64,000 nucleotides of DNA from the NCBI GenBank assembly GCA_016748015.1, contig JAAOMT010000572.1:312611-376610 (forward strand). The letters are read 5' to 3'. The DNA is from Geosiphon pyriformis (taxonomy: Eukaryota > Glomeromycota > Glomeromycetes > Archaeosporales > Geosiphonaceae). Below, one piece after another: positions 44,723-57,000 of the stretch. Position 1 is the stretch's first letter, and every line of letters begins with the position of its first letter. Position numbers and translations under genes: made by a program. The notes under the pieces were generated by a model. It saw only the letters and a list, made by a program, of their open reading frames with translations. It made no database searches and was not told the DNA's origin.

Positions 44723-45988
44723 ATGCTTTCTTTCATTAAAGACATCTCCCTATCCTACTTTAATTCCTTTGGAGAAGCTGTGACGGTTTTTCTTTTTATA
44801 ACTTTTATTGGTATCCCAATCTCAATTTACCTTTTGCTAAATGATCTTTATGAAAACATATTTCAAAAAAATACAAATAAATTGATGAGGAAACCGAAAA
44901 CTATCGTAATAACTGGGGCGAGGTAGCTTGCCATTTTTCCTTTGACTCGTTTTCGTAAATTTGTGAAAGCTGATGAATCTTATACTTCAATCTAAGTTCA
45001 GGGATCGGAGCCGCACTTGCTGTTGATTATGCTGCTCCGAATATGGTCTTGGGGCTCTTGGCTCGTAATGAAGGTTACTTGTCGCTTATTATTCACTTTT
45101 ATAACTGGTTTTAGAATGTATATTCTTTGTAGTTTAAAATTTTATTTTTAGACCGGCTAAATTCAATTGCTAAAATTTGTGGTGAGCGAGGTGCAAAATG
45201 TCATATAATGCAAGTTGATATCTCAAACATTGAAGAGTTGGAAAGGGCTTTAAATTCATTTGATCAGTGCTACCCTATCGACTTATTTTTTGCTAATGCT
45301 GGTAAAAATTTGAATTTGAATATATTTTTTCATCTTTTGACCACTTTTAGCTTTGAAAATTTTCTCTGTAGGTCAGGTGGGAGTTACACGAGACGATAGT
45401 GGCACAGTAGAATGGGTTGATGGGTGGCGACGTCTGTTTGAAGTTAATTATAGTGGTAATGTTGCAAGCATTATTACAGTATATAAAAGAATGAAAGAGA
45501 GAAAGGATGGACAAATTGCTGGTAAAAATTTTTGATGTGTTCTCTGTGTGGATTGACTGCTCTTAAATTTATTGAACTTATCATTTGCAGTTATTTCTTC
45601 AATAACTGGTTACTTTGGCTCCCCGAATATGTGTTGGTACAATTCCACAAAAGCAGCTTTATCATCTTTCACACGAGACCTTAGAGACATTGCTCAAGCG
45701 GAAAGTATCAAAGTTTCGCTCATTGTACCAGGTATGATATCTACAGGTATGACCCTCGACCCTCGACAACCAATGCCATTGAGTATATCTTTCTTCGCCA
45801 ATCCACAAAGGCTAGCCTATATCATCAGGAAAGGCCTCAAAAAAAACTTACCTTGTATTGGGTGGCCTTATAACCAAATGTTAAGCTTATTTGTAGTTTC
45901 TACCATGCCACATAGGATTATTTTGATCTTATCATGGATCTTGGGAAAAATGTTTCAACTTTTGGCCAATGATCCAGCATTGACATAG
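44723..45988 (+). CDS. Membrane-associated short-chain dehydrogenase/reductase (five exons)
   Basis: Exons 44723-44922, 44997-45073, 45152-45301, 45372-45521 and 45591-45988 give 324 residues; introns are 74, 78, 70 and 69 bp. A hydrophobic helix at about 20-40 anchors the N-terminus. Then the classical SDR fold: TGASSGIGAAL (dinucleotide binding, split by intron 1), ARNEDRLNSIAKIC, a QVDI segment, NAG with the inserted QVG, VNYSGN, catalytic Ser in VISSITGYFG, and YNSTK giving the Tyr-x-x-x-Lys pair. VPGMISTGMT follows the substrate loop. It should use NAD(P)H on a lipophilic carbonyl or alcohol at the ER or lipid droplets. The layout recalls 3-ketodihydrosphingosine reductase and DHRS7-like enzymes, but I see no signature fixing the substrate. 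All key catalytic residues are present. Confidence 0.9.
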
Positions 45989-48951
45989 CTTCTCTCCTAG
46001 CTCAGAAAACCAAAATGCTATCAGATAAAAACTCGTCCTTTGTCCGGTTTTTATCTTGAGATAGATTCAGAGTCTAGAAAACATTTCTGTTGCTAAAATT
46101 AGATGTTTTTTTTTTGATTTTTAAAATAGGTTTGGACAGAGAGTATTTATTTAGAAAAAATTGAAATGAAGATTTTGATTTAAAATAATAATAATTTGAA
46201 GTTCCATTTTGATTAATATTTTTTTCCCTTAATTACTGGGAAATGGAATAGAGTGAATATTGTTCTTTGCCTTTGAGAATGATTTTCGGATTGGCAAAAA
46301 TCCAGGGAATGTAGATTTTTCTGCCATTTAAAATATGCCAAGACAGTCATTAATTGTAGAGCGGATGAAGAAACGGGTTTTAAATTAGGCAGGTAAATTC
46401 GGAATTTATGAATATTTAATAATTCAAAATTTGTTTTTCACTTGAATCGTAAAATATTTTTACTCTTTCTGTCGTGAAAAGCTTCATTTTCTTCAACAGA
46501 CATTTCAAGTAGTACCAAGCCTTAACAGAAGCCGTAAAATATTCGATTTCATTGGTACCCTTATTTTCAGAAAGTATAACTAAAGAGACCTCTTTCGAAA
46601 AATTTATCTTTTTAAAAGTCTCAATTTATTTTGTTCAAGGATAAATAATAATAATAATAATAATAATAATAGTAATAGTTTACCATTTTTCTTAAACGTA
46701 TTTTCTTTAAACTGAGATAGTGGAATTTCATTTAGAAATGAGAAATTTCATTGACACATCAAAATTTTAAGTAAAATTTTAGGCTTCAAAATTTACAGAA
46801 TTTATTATCTGGCTTTTTAAGTCAAAAGGAAAAAGCCATGCTTACACTCTATCTCTAGCTCCCATGATTTTAAGGTATAATGTGAACACATTATACTTGG
46901 GTTGAAAAAGCTCTAAATTATTTCAAGATTTTTTTCAAATTTGCTAAAAGCTTTGATGAAAATAAGATAAAAAAAACTACTCTCTATTACCCCTGATTAA
47001 AAGAAAAAAAAACCAAAGATAAATATTTTTATATTTCACACAAATCTTTGTTGTTAAAAACTCTATTTTTTTTTTAATTATAATTTGTGACAAGTTTTAT
47101 ATCTTAAAATTTCATTTAAAAATTTCATAATACTCTTTGAATTTCAAAAAAGATTTTGTAAAACATATATCGAGTCAAACAATTCTCAAAACAAAAAGAT
47201 GACATGTTTTATAAAATTTGCAAATCCAAAAAAAAACATGAATAAAAATAAAAAGTTTGAAATAAGAAAATTTCTAATTATTTTGAATTTAAATTCTTAC
47301 TTTGATTCCAAAAATTGTTCAATAAAATTTATATTTTTTTAGATTGCAAAATTTTAAAATAACTAATAGAATAAAAATCTATTAGATAAATATTAAATTT
47401 TTTTTTTAAAATTAGATTTAAATTCCAAAATATTTCAGCCTATTTTAAAAACTGCTCATTAAAAATTTAAAAAGTGATTCATTTTAATTATCATCTATAA
47501 CATTTGATTAAACACAAAAAAAACCTACACTTTTAATTTAATTTAATTTTATTCGATTTCTACGTGAATTCGACAATCTTTGCATTTATTTATTTTTTAT
47601 TTTGTAAACTAGGAAATAAATTTTGAGCATTTTCATTTATCCCGTTTTAATTTTTTATCAAGCTCTAATTTTATTAGGCTTAAATTTTTACTACTAATGG
47701 TTCATTATTAATTCTATCAAAGAAACGTATAAGGTTAAATTTTCATTGCTTGTATTTTTTTCTTTTAAACAATTAATTTAAATATTATTTAATGCTCAAT
47801 TTTTATGTAAATAAAGTTTAATTGTGTAAAAAAAAAGATTTTTAGATCATAAAATTGAGTTAGCTGAACACATTTGAGTTCAAAAACTTTTGTGTATCAC
47901 TCTGCATATAAATTTAAAACTGTCCACACTTAATCCTTAAATTTAAATGAAATATATGAAGTAATTTTTAATTGCTATATTTGTCCAATTCTAATAATAA
48001 TAATAATAATAATAATTAAAATAATTGAGATATATATTAGAGATTTTACATCATTATTCGTGTAAAATAAACAAACATTAAACGGTTTTCAAACGGTTTT
48101 CGAACGTTTTTTGTGCTAAAATTCTAAAGTTTTGTTACATAAAATTATCACATGATTGACGTTATGACCAAGAATTATAATTCCATTTAACGTTAAAGAA
48201 ACATTAATTTTGCTAGCTTGTCAGCAAATGCTGATAACCTGCGATTCCTTTCATCGATTTTTCATATCTGAAATTCTCAACAAAGAATCATTTGAATTTT
48301 TAACGTGTTACCGATGCGTTCAACCGATTTCGAAAGCTATTTGGTTTGTACATTAAAAGAAAATTTTTATTACATGCAAGCAAAAAGGCTATTTTATTGA
48401 CACAGTGTTACACACAATGGTTGAAAAATATTTGAATGGTTTGAGATAATATAATGCTTAGCTAACTGTTCATAAAATAAACTCAATATAAACATAAATT
48501 TTACTATGTCGGCATTGGCCGAAAATTTATAATGTAATGTAGCGGGAGAAGGTTTCATGGCCACAAATTATAAAAGACTCTAAGCCTATGTGATGAATTG
48601 TTGTGTGAAATTCACAAGGAGAAAATCTAGCCTAAATAATGAAAAAATAGAGCGAAAGGAAATAAATACAAATCTTTATGCATACATCTAAATCGGCGAT
48701 TTTTTCAAAAAATCAAAAGAAACTTTATCGAAGTTGAGCATAATAAAAAGTGATAAACAAGAATCATATTGGTTGATTTAAAATGAAAAAAGTAGGGATT
48801 TTCTCCAAGGCAAGAATATCATTAAATTCTTAGAATTTTCTTATACGTGGAGGAATATACGCGATTATTAAAAAGAAAGATAGAATTTTTAAAGTATTGA
48901 ATCAAATGGGTGAGTATGGAGGGTGTGTGTGTGTGTGTGAAGGGTCATAAG
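45989..48951. other. Intergenic, AT-rich with microsatellites
   Basis: (AAT)n at 46644-46679 and 47992-48016; A/T-dominated from 46.9 to 48.1 kb; mixed composition at 48.1-48.7 kb without coding; (GT)n at 48923-48939 just downstream of the Myb gene's stop. Nothing else seen. Confidence 0.45.
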
Positions 48952-49634
48952 TTAGTTTAAAAGTATATCAAGTGACATTCTTTCACGAATACGATGAAAT
49001 GCCTGCCGTTTTTCACTATGCCAAAAGTTTCTGATCATCAGTGGTGTACGACCTTGGGATGGTAAGCATTTCGCAATTTTGGCCCATTTATGGCCAATCG
49101 TCCCACATTTCTCGATTATGATTGATTTTTCTAGTTCGCTTAATGGCTCTTGGTTAACTTGGATAAGAAATAAAAATTGGAAAGATTAGGTCATATTAAA
49201 TTTTAAGGCAAGATTTATAGCCCATCAAGAAAAACTAACTGGAAAGATCCAAATGATGAACCCAGCTAAAGATTTGAAGAAACTGAAATTTGTAAGAATA
49301 ATAAATAGTATAAAAAAAAAACAAAAAACTCATGAATTCAAAATGTCTGAGATAAAATTTTTTGCCTTTACCGTTCTCTAATTTGTTTGTGAGTTCTTGT
49401 TCCATTCATTTCCTTTGAAATTAATCTCCAACGGCGCTTATGAACTGAAAAAAGTCGTCTAAGTTCTTGGTCTTCCTGGAAAAAATTAGAATGATTAAGA
49501 GAGAATTCGAAGAAATTAAAAAAAAAAATTTCAAAGATTTTGTAAGAATAGAAACCAACTCTGCCTGTCCAAGGCCCAGTATTTTTTTTTGTTGCTTTTA
49601 TTGGTGACATATGGTCCAAAGATGTGGTAGACAA
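48952..49634 (-). CDS. Myb-type DNA-binding protein A (four exons)
   Basis: Exons 49634-49560, 49475-49372, 49265-49240 and 49157-48952 give 136 residues; introns are 84, 106 and 82 bp. First Myb repeat: GPWTGREDQELRRLFSVHKR then WRLISKEMNGTRTHKQIRER and WVHHLDLS. Second: EPLSELEKSIIIEKCGTIGH, then KWAKIAKCLPSQGRTPLMIR and NFW. Both show the spaced Trp/hydrophobic residues and the (I/R)R-x-x-W recognition-helix ending. It is a small nuclear protein of essentially two SANT/Myb repeats with a basic tail (RQAFHRIRERMSLDILL), probably a sequence-specific DNA binder. Exon 2 (104 nt) and exon 3 (26 nt) have the same lengths as in the copies at 59623 and 63274. In-frame ATG at 49610 is an alternative start. 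Confidence 0.85.
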
Positions 49635-50608
49635 TTTTGCTTTCCCAATATTTATTGGAAAAAAGCAAAGTTGACATCCTGAAAGAATGGCAGTCTATCT
49701 GAATCTTCTTAATATATACAATTGTCACATGCTTTCTGAGTGACTGATTATCAAGATATTTAAGGGAGTAATTTTTTGAGTCATACTCAGGGCTTCTGAG
49801 GGTGAGAAGTTTAATTCGGGCCGAATCCTCCGGAAAATTGAATTATCCTAAAATATATATTATATAGGGTTTGTTTAACTCGAGAATTCATCAAAAATGA
49901 TAAGGTTTCAGGAAAATATTGAACCATTTAAAGGAGGAGATGGATAAAGAATTACGTCTAGAAACATGGAACATGAAACATGAAACATTGAAACATTGAA
50001 CATGAAAATATAGAATTTAAAATATTGATATAGTTGAGCACGAAAAAACCTGAATAGGACATAGTTTTTTATAAAAGCCCTTTTTTTTTATTATTAAAAA
50101 TAGGGAGAATTAGCAATGACATAATCGGAAATCAGAAAAATATCATCAAGCCAGAGGAAAAGTGTGATTAATATCATCATTACAAAGTTTAAAAATTAAG
50201 GTTCTAAAGATTTGTGTAACTTTTTTTTTGAAAAAGCAACAACAACAACAATGATATGATTTGTTTAGATTGAAAATCTGTAAAAAACTAAAGATGGATT
50301 AATCTCCTATTGGTAGATGATTTTTGAAAGCTAGATTGCATGTTGTAAACCATTTTGGCCAAGACATTTTAATAAGTTTTTTAATAACAATTTTTTTGAA
50401 TATCTCTATGGAGTTTTCAACAAATTCTAAATTTTAAATTCGGCTTATTTTTAATTGAATAACTTTTTTTCGCATCAAATTATTTTTTTTCGGAGAATAT
50501 ATGATCGTCAAATAGGTACCAAGAGTACCACGATCAAAATATTTCACATCTGAAAGAATTATTAAATTATCAAGTCTTCAGAGAAACTTTAGATTAATTA
50601 TTTTTATC

Positions 50609-50680
50609 TATGTATGTATGTATGCATGTATGTACGTACGTATGTATGTATGTATGTATATATGTATGTATGTATGTATG
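50609..50680. repeat. (ATGT)n microsatellite
   Basis: About 18 tetranucleotide units with a few C and A substitutions. Confidence 0.95.
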
Positions 50681-51531
50681 ATTGTTTATATTCTTATAGT
50701 GGTATCAACATTATTTCTAATATTTTATAGGTACTTTTTACTTTGAAAAAAAAAATTGTAATTGAAGGAGAAATATTTATTTATTTATTCATTTATTTTT
50801 GGGACAAATAAGCTAGATATTATCATTAAAAAATATTTTCCATAGAAATTAATAATAATTATATCGAGGTACATCATCATATAAATATTAGTCAAAAAGA
50901 AATCCTTCTTTTCATAAAAACGGGTTAAAAAAAACCGACATGAATAAAGGCGATCTTCGATGTACTGAGACTGAAAAGAAAAACATGAACTACCCATCGT
51001 GGATTTAATGGTAACACAAAAAAATTCATTTACTAACATTTTTTTAATTAAGGTTGAAAGACAATGGCGTACACCATAAATATTTACCATAATCTAGACA
51101 CGACAGAGATTTAATTAACGATACACTACACTAAACATATGTAGAAAGATTAAAAAAGAAGGTACAAATTGAATTTGGGGGAAGATCACAAAATGGGCTA
51201 CAAACGCCAATTCAATTTTTCGAGACCATTTCCAGAATTAGAAATCGGAACTTTTTTTTTGTTCCAAAAAATCCTCAACTAGAATTAATAATAATAGTAA
51301 ATTTAAAAAATTCAGGAAGCGCACAGACCATTATTAATATCTATTAAACGAAATTTACCTTTGAAATCTATTATGCACAGGAAACAACAAAATGCCGATG
51401 ATTCGGTATTCAATGTTTTTTTATTATTATTTTAAAGTTGAACGTGATATCATGATACTAATGTTTTCATGATCACCTAAATGAAAATTTTTAATGAGCT
51501 TTTGATCAGATTAATTATTAATATTTTCATC

Positions 51532-51690
51532 CTAATTTATTCTAAATCTAGCTTTTAAAAGGTTTTTATTTTATGTTATTTTATCTAATTTATTCTAAAT
51601 CTAGCTTTTAAAAGGTTTTTATTTTATGTTTTTTTATCTTATTTATTCTAAATCTAGCTTTTAAAAGGTTTTTATTTTATGTTTTTTTAA
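51532..51690. repeat. Tandem repeat, 3 x 53 bp
   Basis: Three consecutive copies starting at 51532, 51585 and 51638. Each contains TCTAAATCTAGCTTTTAAAA and then GGTTTTTATTTTATGTT; copies differ by one to three bases. Confidence 0.9.
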
Positions 51691-52839
51691 AAAATCAAAG
51701 TTTACAAACAAATAATTAAACTTATTTCTAAAATCTTTTAGAAACATATATTTTTGTTGTTATCTATATATATTTAAATTTATCGAAATTTTTAATAAAA
51801 TCGGATTATATTAAAACCTTATTTGAACGACTGGATAGAAAGAATTTTTTTTTTTTCTTTTTTTCTTTTTTTTAATGAAAGACAATTACCATAAAGTTTC
51901 GAAAATAAGCACCCCTAATTTATCAATTTTGGACCAAATTTTGAGGGTGGTTGCTTATTTTCTTAGCTTTATGGTATAAAAAAATATTTTACTTTCTATC
52001 TAATAAATATTAATTTTTAAAGGGGTTTCTTATTCAACTTTTTCAAAAGGCTTTTTGCGGGAATTTACGGTAATGATTTACTTAATTTTTGATTCGAAAA
52101 TTTCATTTGTACAGATATTATCATGCCACAAATTTGTCATGTGCTGAAAAAGTAGAAATTCTGTATTTTTTTTTTTATTTCAATTTATAATTATGATCTG
52201 ATAGCTTATAAGGAATAAAAAAATTTATTGAAATTTTTCTTTAATTTAGTCAATAAACTTTGTTATAGTTTTTTCTTTATAATTCGATAAAAAAAAAATT
52301 TATGACGAAATTTTTTTTTGAAAAATAAAAAAAGAATCTTCCATTGTAGAATTTTTAATATTCTCGTTTAACTTTTTATATCTTGAAAATTTATAAACCT
52401 GATTTAAACTTTAAATTTACATTTATTTTTTCTTTTTTTGGATGGATTTATAAAGAGGCTAAAAAAAAAGTGTGATAGTCTTTTTAATATTTAAGATAAC
52501 AGTACCAAATTAAAATAATAATTTTGACTTGGACGCTTATGGTCTTAAATTTAATATGATCAACAAAAAAGTTTTTCAATTACGTATACAGTATATATAG
52601 AAAAGTCAGGATTATTTCGGGGCTTATTTAAATTAATTCCCCGTTTAGGCATAATAACCGTAATTGAAGATTCTGAAACAAAAAATTAATACATATTTGG
52701 TTATTTGTGTATAAAAAATTTAATATTTCTTTTTGGTTCAAAAGTTGAGTGAATCAGAAAAGCAATTCGAATACACTTTCTCTTTTTTGAGAAACTAAAA
52801 AAGTGCTTGCTTGTTTAAATTATATTTGTTATCCATAAG

Positions 52840-52870
<31 letters not shown>

Positions 52871-52980
52871 ATATATATATATCTCTGTTCCATTTTCAGA
52901 CTATGATCAAATTGTTTTATTTTTTAAAATTTCTGTTTGTTTGCAAATAAAATTAATACCAAAATGAATATCAAAAATGG

Positions 52981-52981
<1 letters not shown>

Positions 52982-53034
<53 letters not shown>
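52982..53034. repeat. T53 homopolymer
   Basis: Fifty-three consecutive T after a C. Could be a retroposon poly-A tail on the minus strand or slippage product; length is likely imprecise. Confidence 0.9.
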
Positions 53035-53036
<2 letters not shown>

Positions 53037-53976
53037 GTTCATTTGTATTAAATATTAATTTCTACCAAAAATAGGTTAAATTATGTCACTGTTTTTTTTT
53101 GAATTGAAGTTTATATTAAAGAAAACTGGTTATTTCTTGAATTATTTGAAAAATAAATACAATTTATGATGATGGTTATGATAATTATGATTATGATTAT
53201 GATGATTTATGATGATTATATTATGATCATATTATGAAAACCAAGTAAATAATTGCCACTTATTTTCCTTAAAATAAAATGTATTTCTTATTTTGTGCAT
53301 TTGCATATTACAATATAAATATTAATTTCACATGACAAAAATACAATATTAAAAATTAAAATTTTAAAATGTTATAAAACCAAAGATAGAAACCGCAAAT
53401 AAATGACGTAAATAATAACTTTTAATTTTGATAAGAAGTTTGTAATTCTTATATTAATCGTAACTTTTAAGTATAAACTTAGTTTTTTCAAAAAAAAAAA
53501 AAAAAAAAAAAAAAAAGGTGTTCTTAAAAGTTTTACAATAGACCAAAAATGTAAGATTAAAACACTTTTACATAAAAATAATAAATATTTGGTTTTTTAT
53601 AAAATTAAATGCAATTAATTATTTAAAATTTTAATCTCATAATAATTATTCCAAATAAGAAAATGACACTACAATTGGTTGCAACTCCCCGATAAAAATT
53701 ATACTACAATTTACCACAAATATTTTTTATTAAAAAGATAAATAGTTGAAAATATATAAAATAATTTTACAAAAATATAAATGATTCAAAATAATTTTTT
53801 TCTGCAAATGTTTTAAATTGTATTAAAAATATATAAAAAAAAATATTTATGCTCATCTGATTTTTTATTAATTCAAATACTTTAGTAATTAAATATGTGT
53901 TTAAAATAAATGATTTTTTTAAAAGTTTTAATTTTTTATTAATTAAATGAATATACTAGTTTTTAAACAAAATAGT

Positions 53977-54010
53977 ATTAAAGTATCACAATTTATTGTG
54001 ATACTTTAAT
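53977..54010. repeat. Perfect 15-bp hairpin with TTTA loop
   Basis: ATTAAAGTATCACAA at 53977-53991 is the exact reverse complement of 53996-54010. It lies in AT-saturated DNA with no adjacent gene, so it is not a terminator for anything visible. Confidence 0.85.
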
Positions 54011-57000
54011 TTTAACTATATTTGTTAAAGATAACTTTTTAAAAAAAGTATTTTTGAAAAAGTTAATAATTCGTGATAGATTGTGATAAAAAAAGTTTAA
54101 GAAATAACATTTTTTCAATTAAGAAATTCACATAATTTCACGCATCTTATTCTTAAAAGTGAATTGTTTCATTAATGAAGAAATATTTACACAAACCTAA
54201 ATTCATATTTTTTCATTAATTAAGATGTTTTATAAAATGAAATAAAAAGGCTTTATTTATAAATTTCAAAAAATTGGTTAATAAAATAATGAATTAATAA
54301 ATAAAAATTTATTTTTTAATGAAACATAATGTATCAAGTGATAAATAAAACACTCTATTTTTTATTCGTAATTTTTTTAATATAAAAGAAAAGTGCATAA
54401 TTGCTTAATTAACGCTTTAAATAAAGTAAAAATAATTTTTTATTTTATTTTACCAATTATCAAGAAGAAAAAATTATTATTTTAAAATGAGAACCTAAAA
54501 AAAAAATTAAAATTTCTGATTAAAAATGAAATATTATTTCTCAAAGCATAAGATTTTAAAAAATTTATTTTGATCAAATTTTAATTAAAATAACATTTTA
54601 AATTTAACTTTGTTTTAATCTTTTATAAATACATATTTTAATATTTTTAATTAAGGTTTTAAATATAAAGCTTAATAATAAAACACAAAATACATTATAA
54701 ATTTTTAATAATTTTTTTTTAATAATGATAATATTTGTTTTTTTTTGATTTTTGTAATATTTGTAAATTTTATAACCTATTTTTTACCATTACTGCTGCA
54801 ATTTTTTAATCGTAATATTATTTTTATGATTATGATTATGATTATGATTATTATTATTATTATTATTAGTTGATAACTGGCCAAATTAATCTTTTTAATA
54901 TTCAAATTTATTTATTTCTTAATTAATTTTTTTTTCAAAAATTTACAATAAAAATTAAATTTATTTTTTTATTACATTAACTAAGTACAGTTTTATCATT
55001 AAAAAATATAATAAGTCATTATAATTAATAAAAATTAGTTTAAATTGAAAAACTAAAAATAAATTTTGTGTATCTATTTTATTAATACAACAATTTAAAT
55101 AATTTTTATATTATTTATAAAATTATTAAATTTCCAATTTTTTTTTGTTAATAATAAAATTATTATTTATTTTATTATTATTTAAAAAATTTTTATTATA
55201 TTTATTTTTAAATTTAAAAAATTTTTTAAGGATTTTAGTAATTAAAATTACCAATATTATTAATTTGAATTTTTTTTAAAAAAAAGTGCCAGATATCTAA
55301 TTTTATAGTAAATTTGTTCTTAATAATTAATAAAAAAAGTGATTTCAATTACATAAAAACCAATATTATTTTCTGTGTTAATAGTACAAACTATTTTTTA
55401 TTTAAAAGTTTATTTTAGATAATAAATTTAATATTAATAAAATTATGTAAAAATTAAAAAATTTATTTTTGCATAATTTTTTTTTAAAAAAAACACCCAA
55501 ATACTAAATTAGATATTATTTATTCGAAAATTTTTTGCCAACTAATAATAATTTTTTAAATATTATTATTAAAATTAATAGTGTTTTTAGAAAAAAAAAC
55601 TATTTTTAATTTTTATGTTATTTGTCAAACTTTTAAAGTTAGATAATATTATAGTATAATTAAATTGTATTACATGTTGAACATAATTTGTTTTATTTTT
55701 ACAATTAATGCCTAAATATTTTTACAACTAAAAGAGCTTTTTGGATGATTGTTTTCTTAGACACAATGAAAAAAGTAGTGGTTGCTTCATTTTTTACTCT
55801 TTGCTTTTTTATGGTCATAAAAATTAAAAGAGAGAAATATACATTTTTTTGATATTATAATCAAAGTTTTTATATATGCATTTTAATTTCGATAATTAAT
55901 TTTTAATTTAAGTTTTATAATAATTTTTTTATTAAAATAAAAGATTTTCAAAGTATAAATAAAGCCATTTTACAAGTTTTAATTTTTTTCGACCAAAATT
56001 TTATTTAGTTTTTTAAAACTATTTTTTTACTTGACATATCTTATTTTGAATTTCTTTTTATTATTATCAATAACTAAAAAATGACCAATTTAGCTTATGT
56101 ATATATTTTACAAATACATCAAAATTTATTAGGTTTAGAGCCTACAAACATTTTATTTAAAATGTTTAAAAAGAGTGTAGACCTTTCACAATCTATTAAC
56201 ATAGTAAGTGTTCATGTCTAATTAAACGTGAATCACGTATTTTTCTTAAATGTCACTAGTCACTAAAACATTTTTTAAATTCGATATTTTATTCTAGATA
56301 CTTATCATTATTGGTAAAAGAAAATAAACTAAATTTTTCATGTTAAAATATTAATTTGAAGATAAGGCCAAAGTTAAACTTGAATAGCCTTTTGTAGACA
56401 ACTAGGAATATATATTAAAAAAAAATTGCATTATTTTAAGTATAATAAAAGTTACATCTAAAGTATGGTTTATTTTACGTTGAATATAAAAAAATTATAT
56501 CATTGCACTTTAATAAATTTATAATTTTTGTTTCATTTTAGGAAAACCATATGATTATAAATTTTTTCCAAAAACATAATATGGAGATAATATGAAACTC
56601 CATTGTCCGAATGTAAGATCAAGAGTTTCTCTGCAGTGAAAATCTCAGAAAAAACACACACATACACACACAAAATATCTCCCCCATGGGGATGAAATCA
56701 AATTTGGTTAAAATATAGAAAATTCTAACATGTGTGTCGTAAATTTTGCAGAAAAAACGTGTTGATCAAAGCATTATTAGTAACCATGCACATTTATAAG
56801 GAGACTGTGAAATAACAACTATCACAAAACTTAAATTTGTTGGGGCTTTATCCAGAAATCTTTATAGAATAATTTTCTCATTTCAACTGCGATGAGATAT
56901 TATATTCGAAAATTTTTTTTTTAAAATTTCTCCTTTAATAATTATCCTTTTTATAATACATATTTTCAAGAAAAAAAGCCGAATAAACAGCATGAAAACA

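Noticed and set aside
44723-45988. Naming the dehydrogenase 3-ketodihydrosphingosine reductase
   Set aside because: Membrane anchor and fold fit, but no residue pattern specific for that enzyme was identified, so only the SDR family is claimed.
50785-51090. 101-codon minus-strand ORF
   Set aside because: No domain, helix pattern or splice context; amino-acid use follows local base composition.
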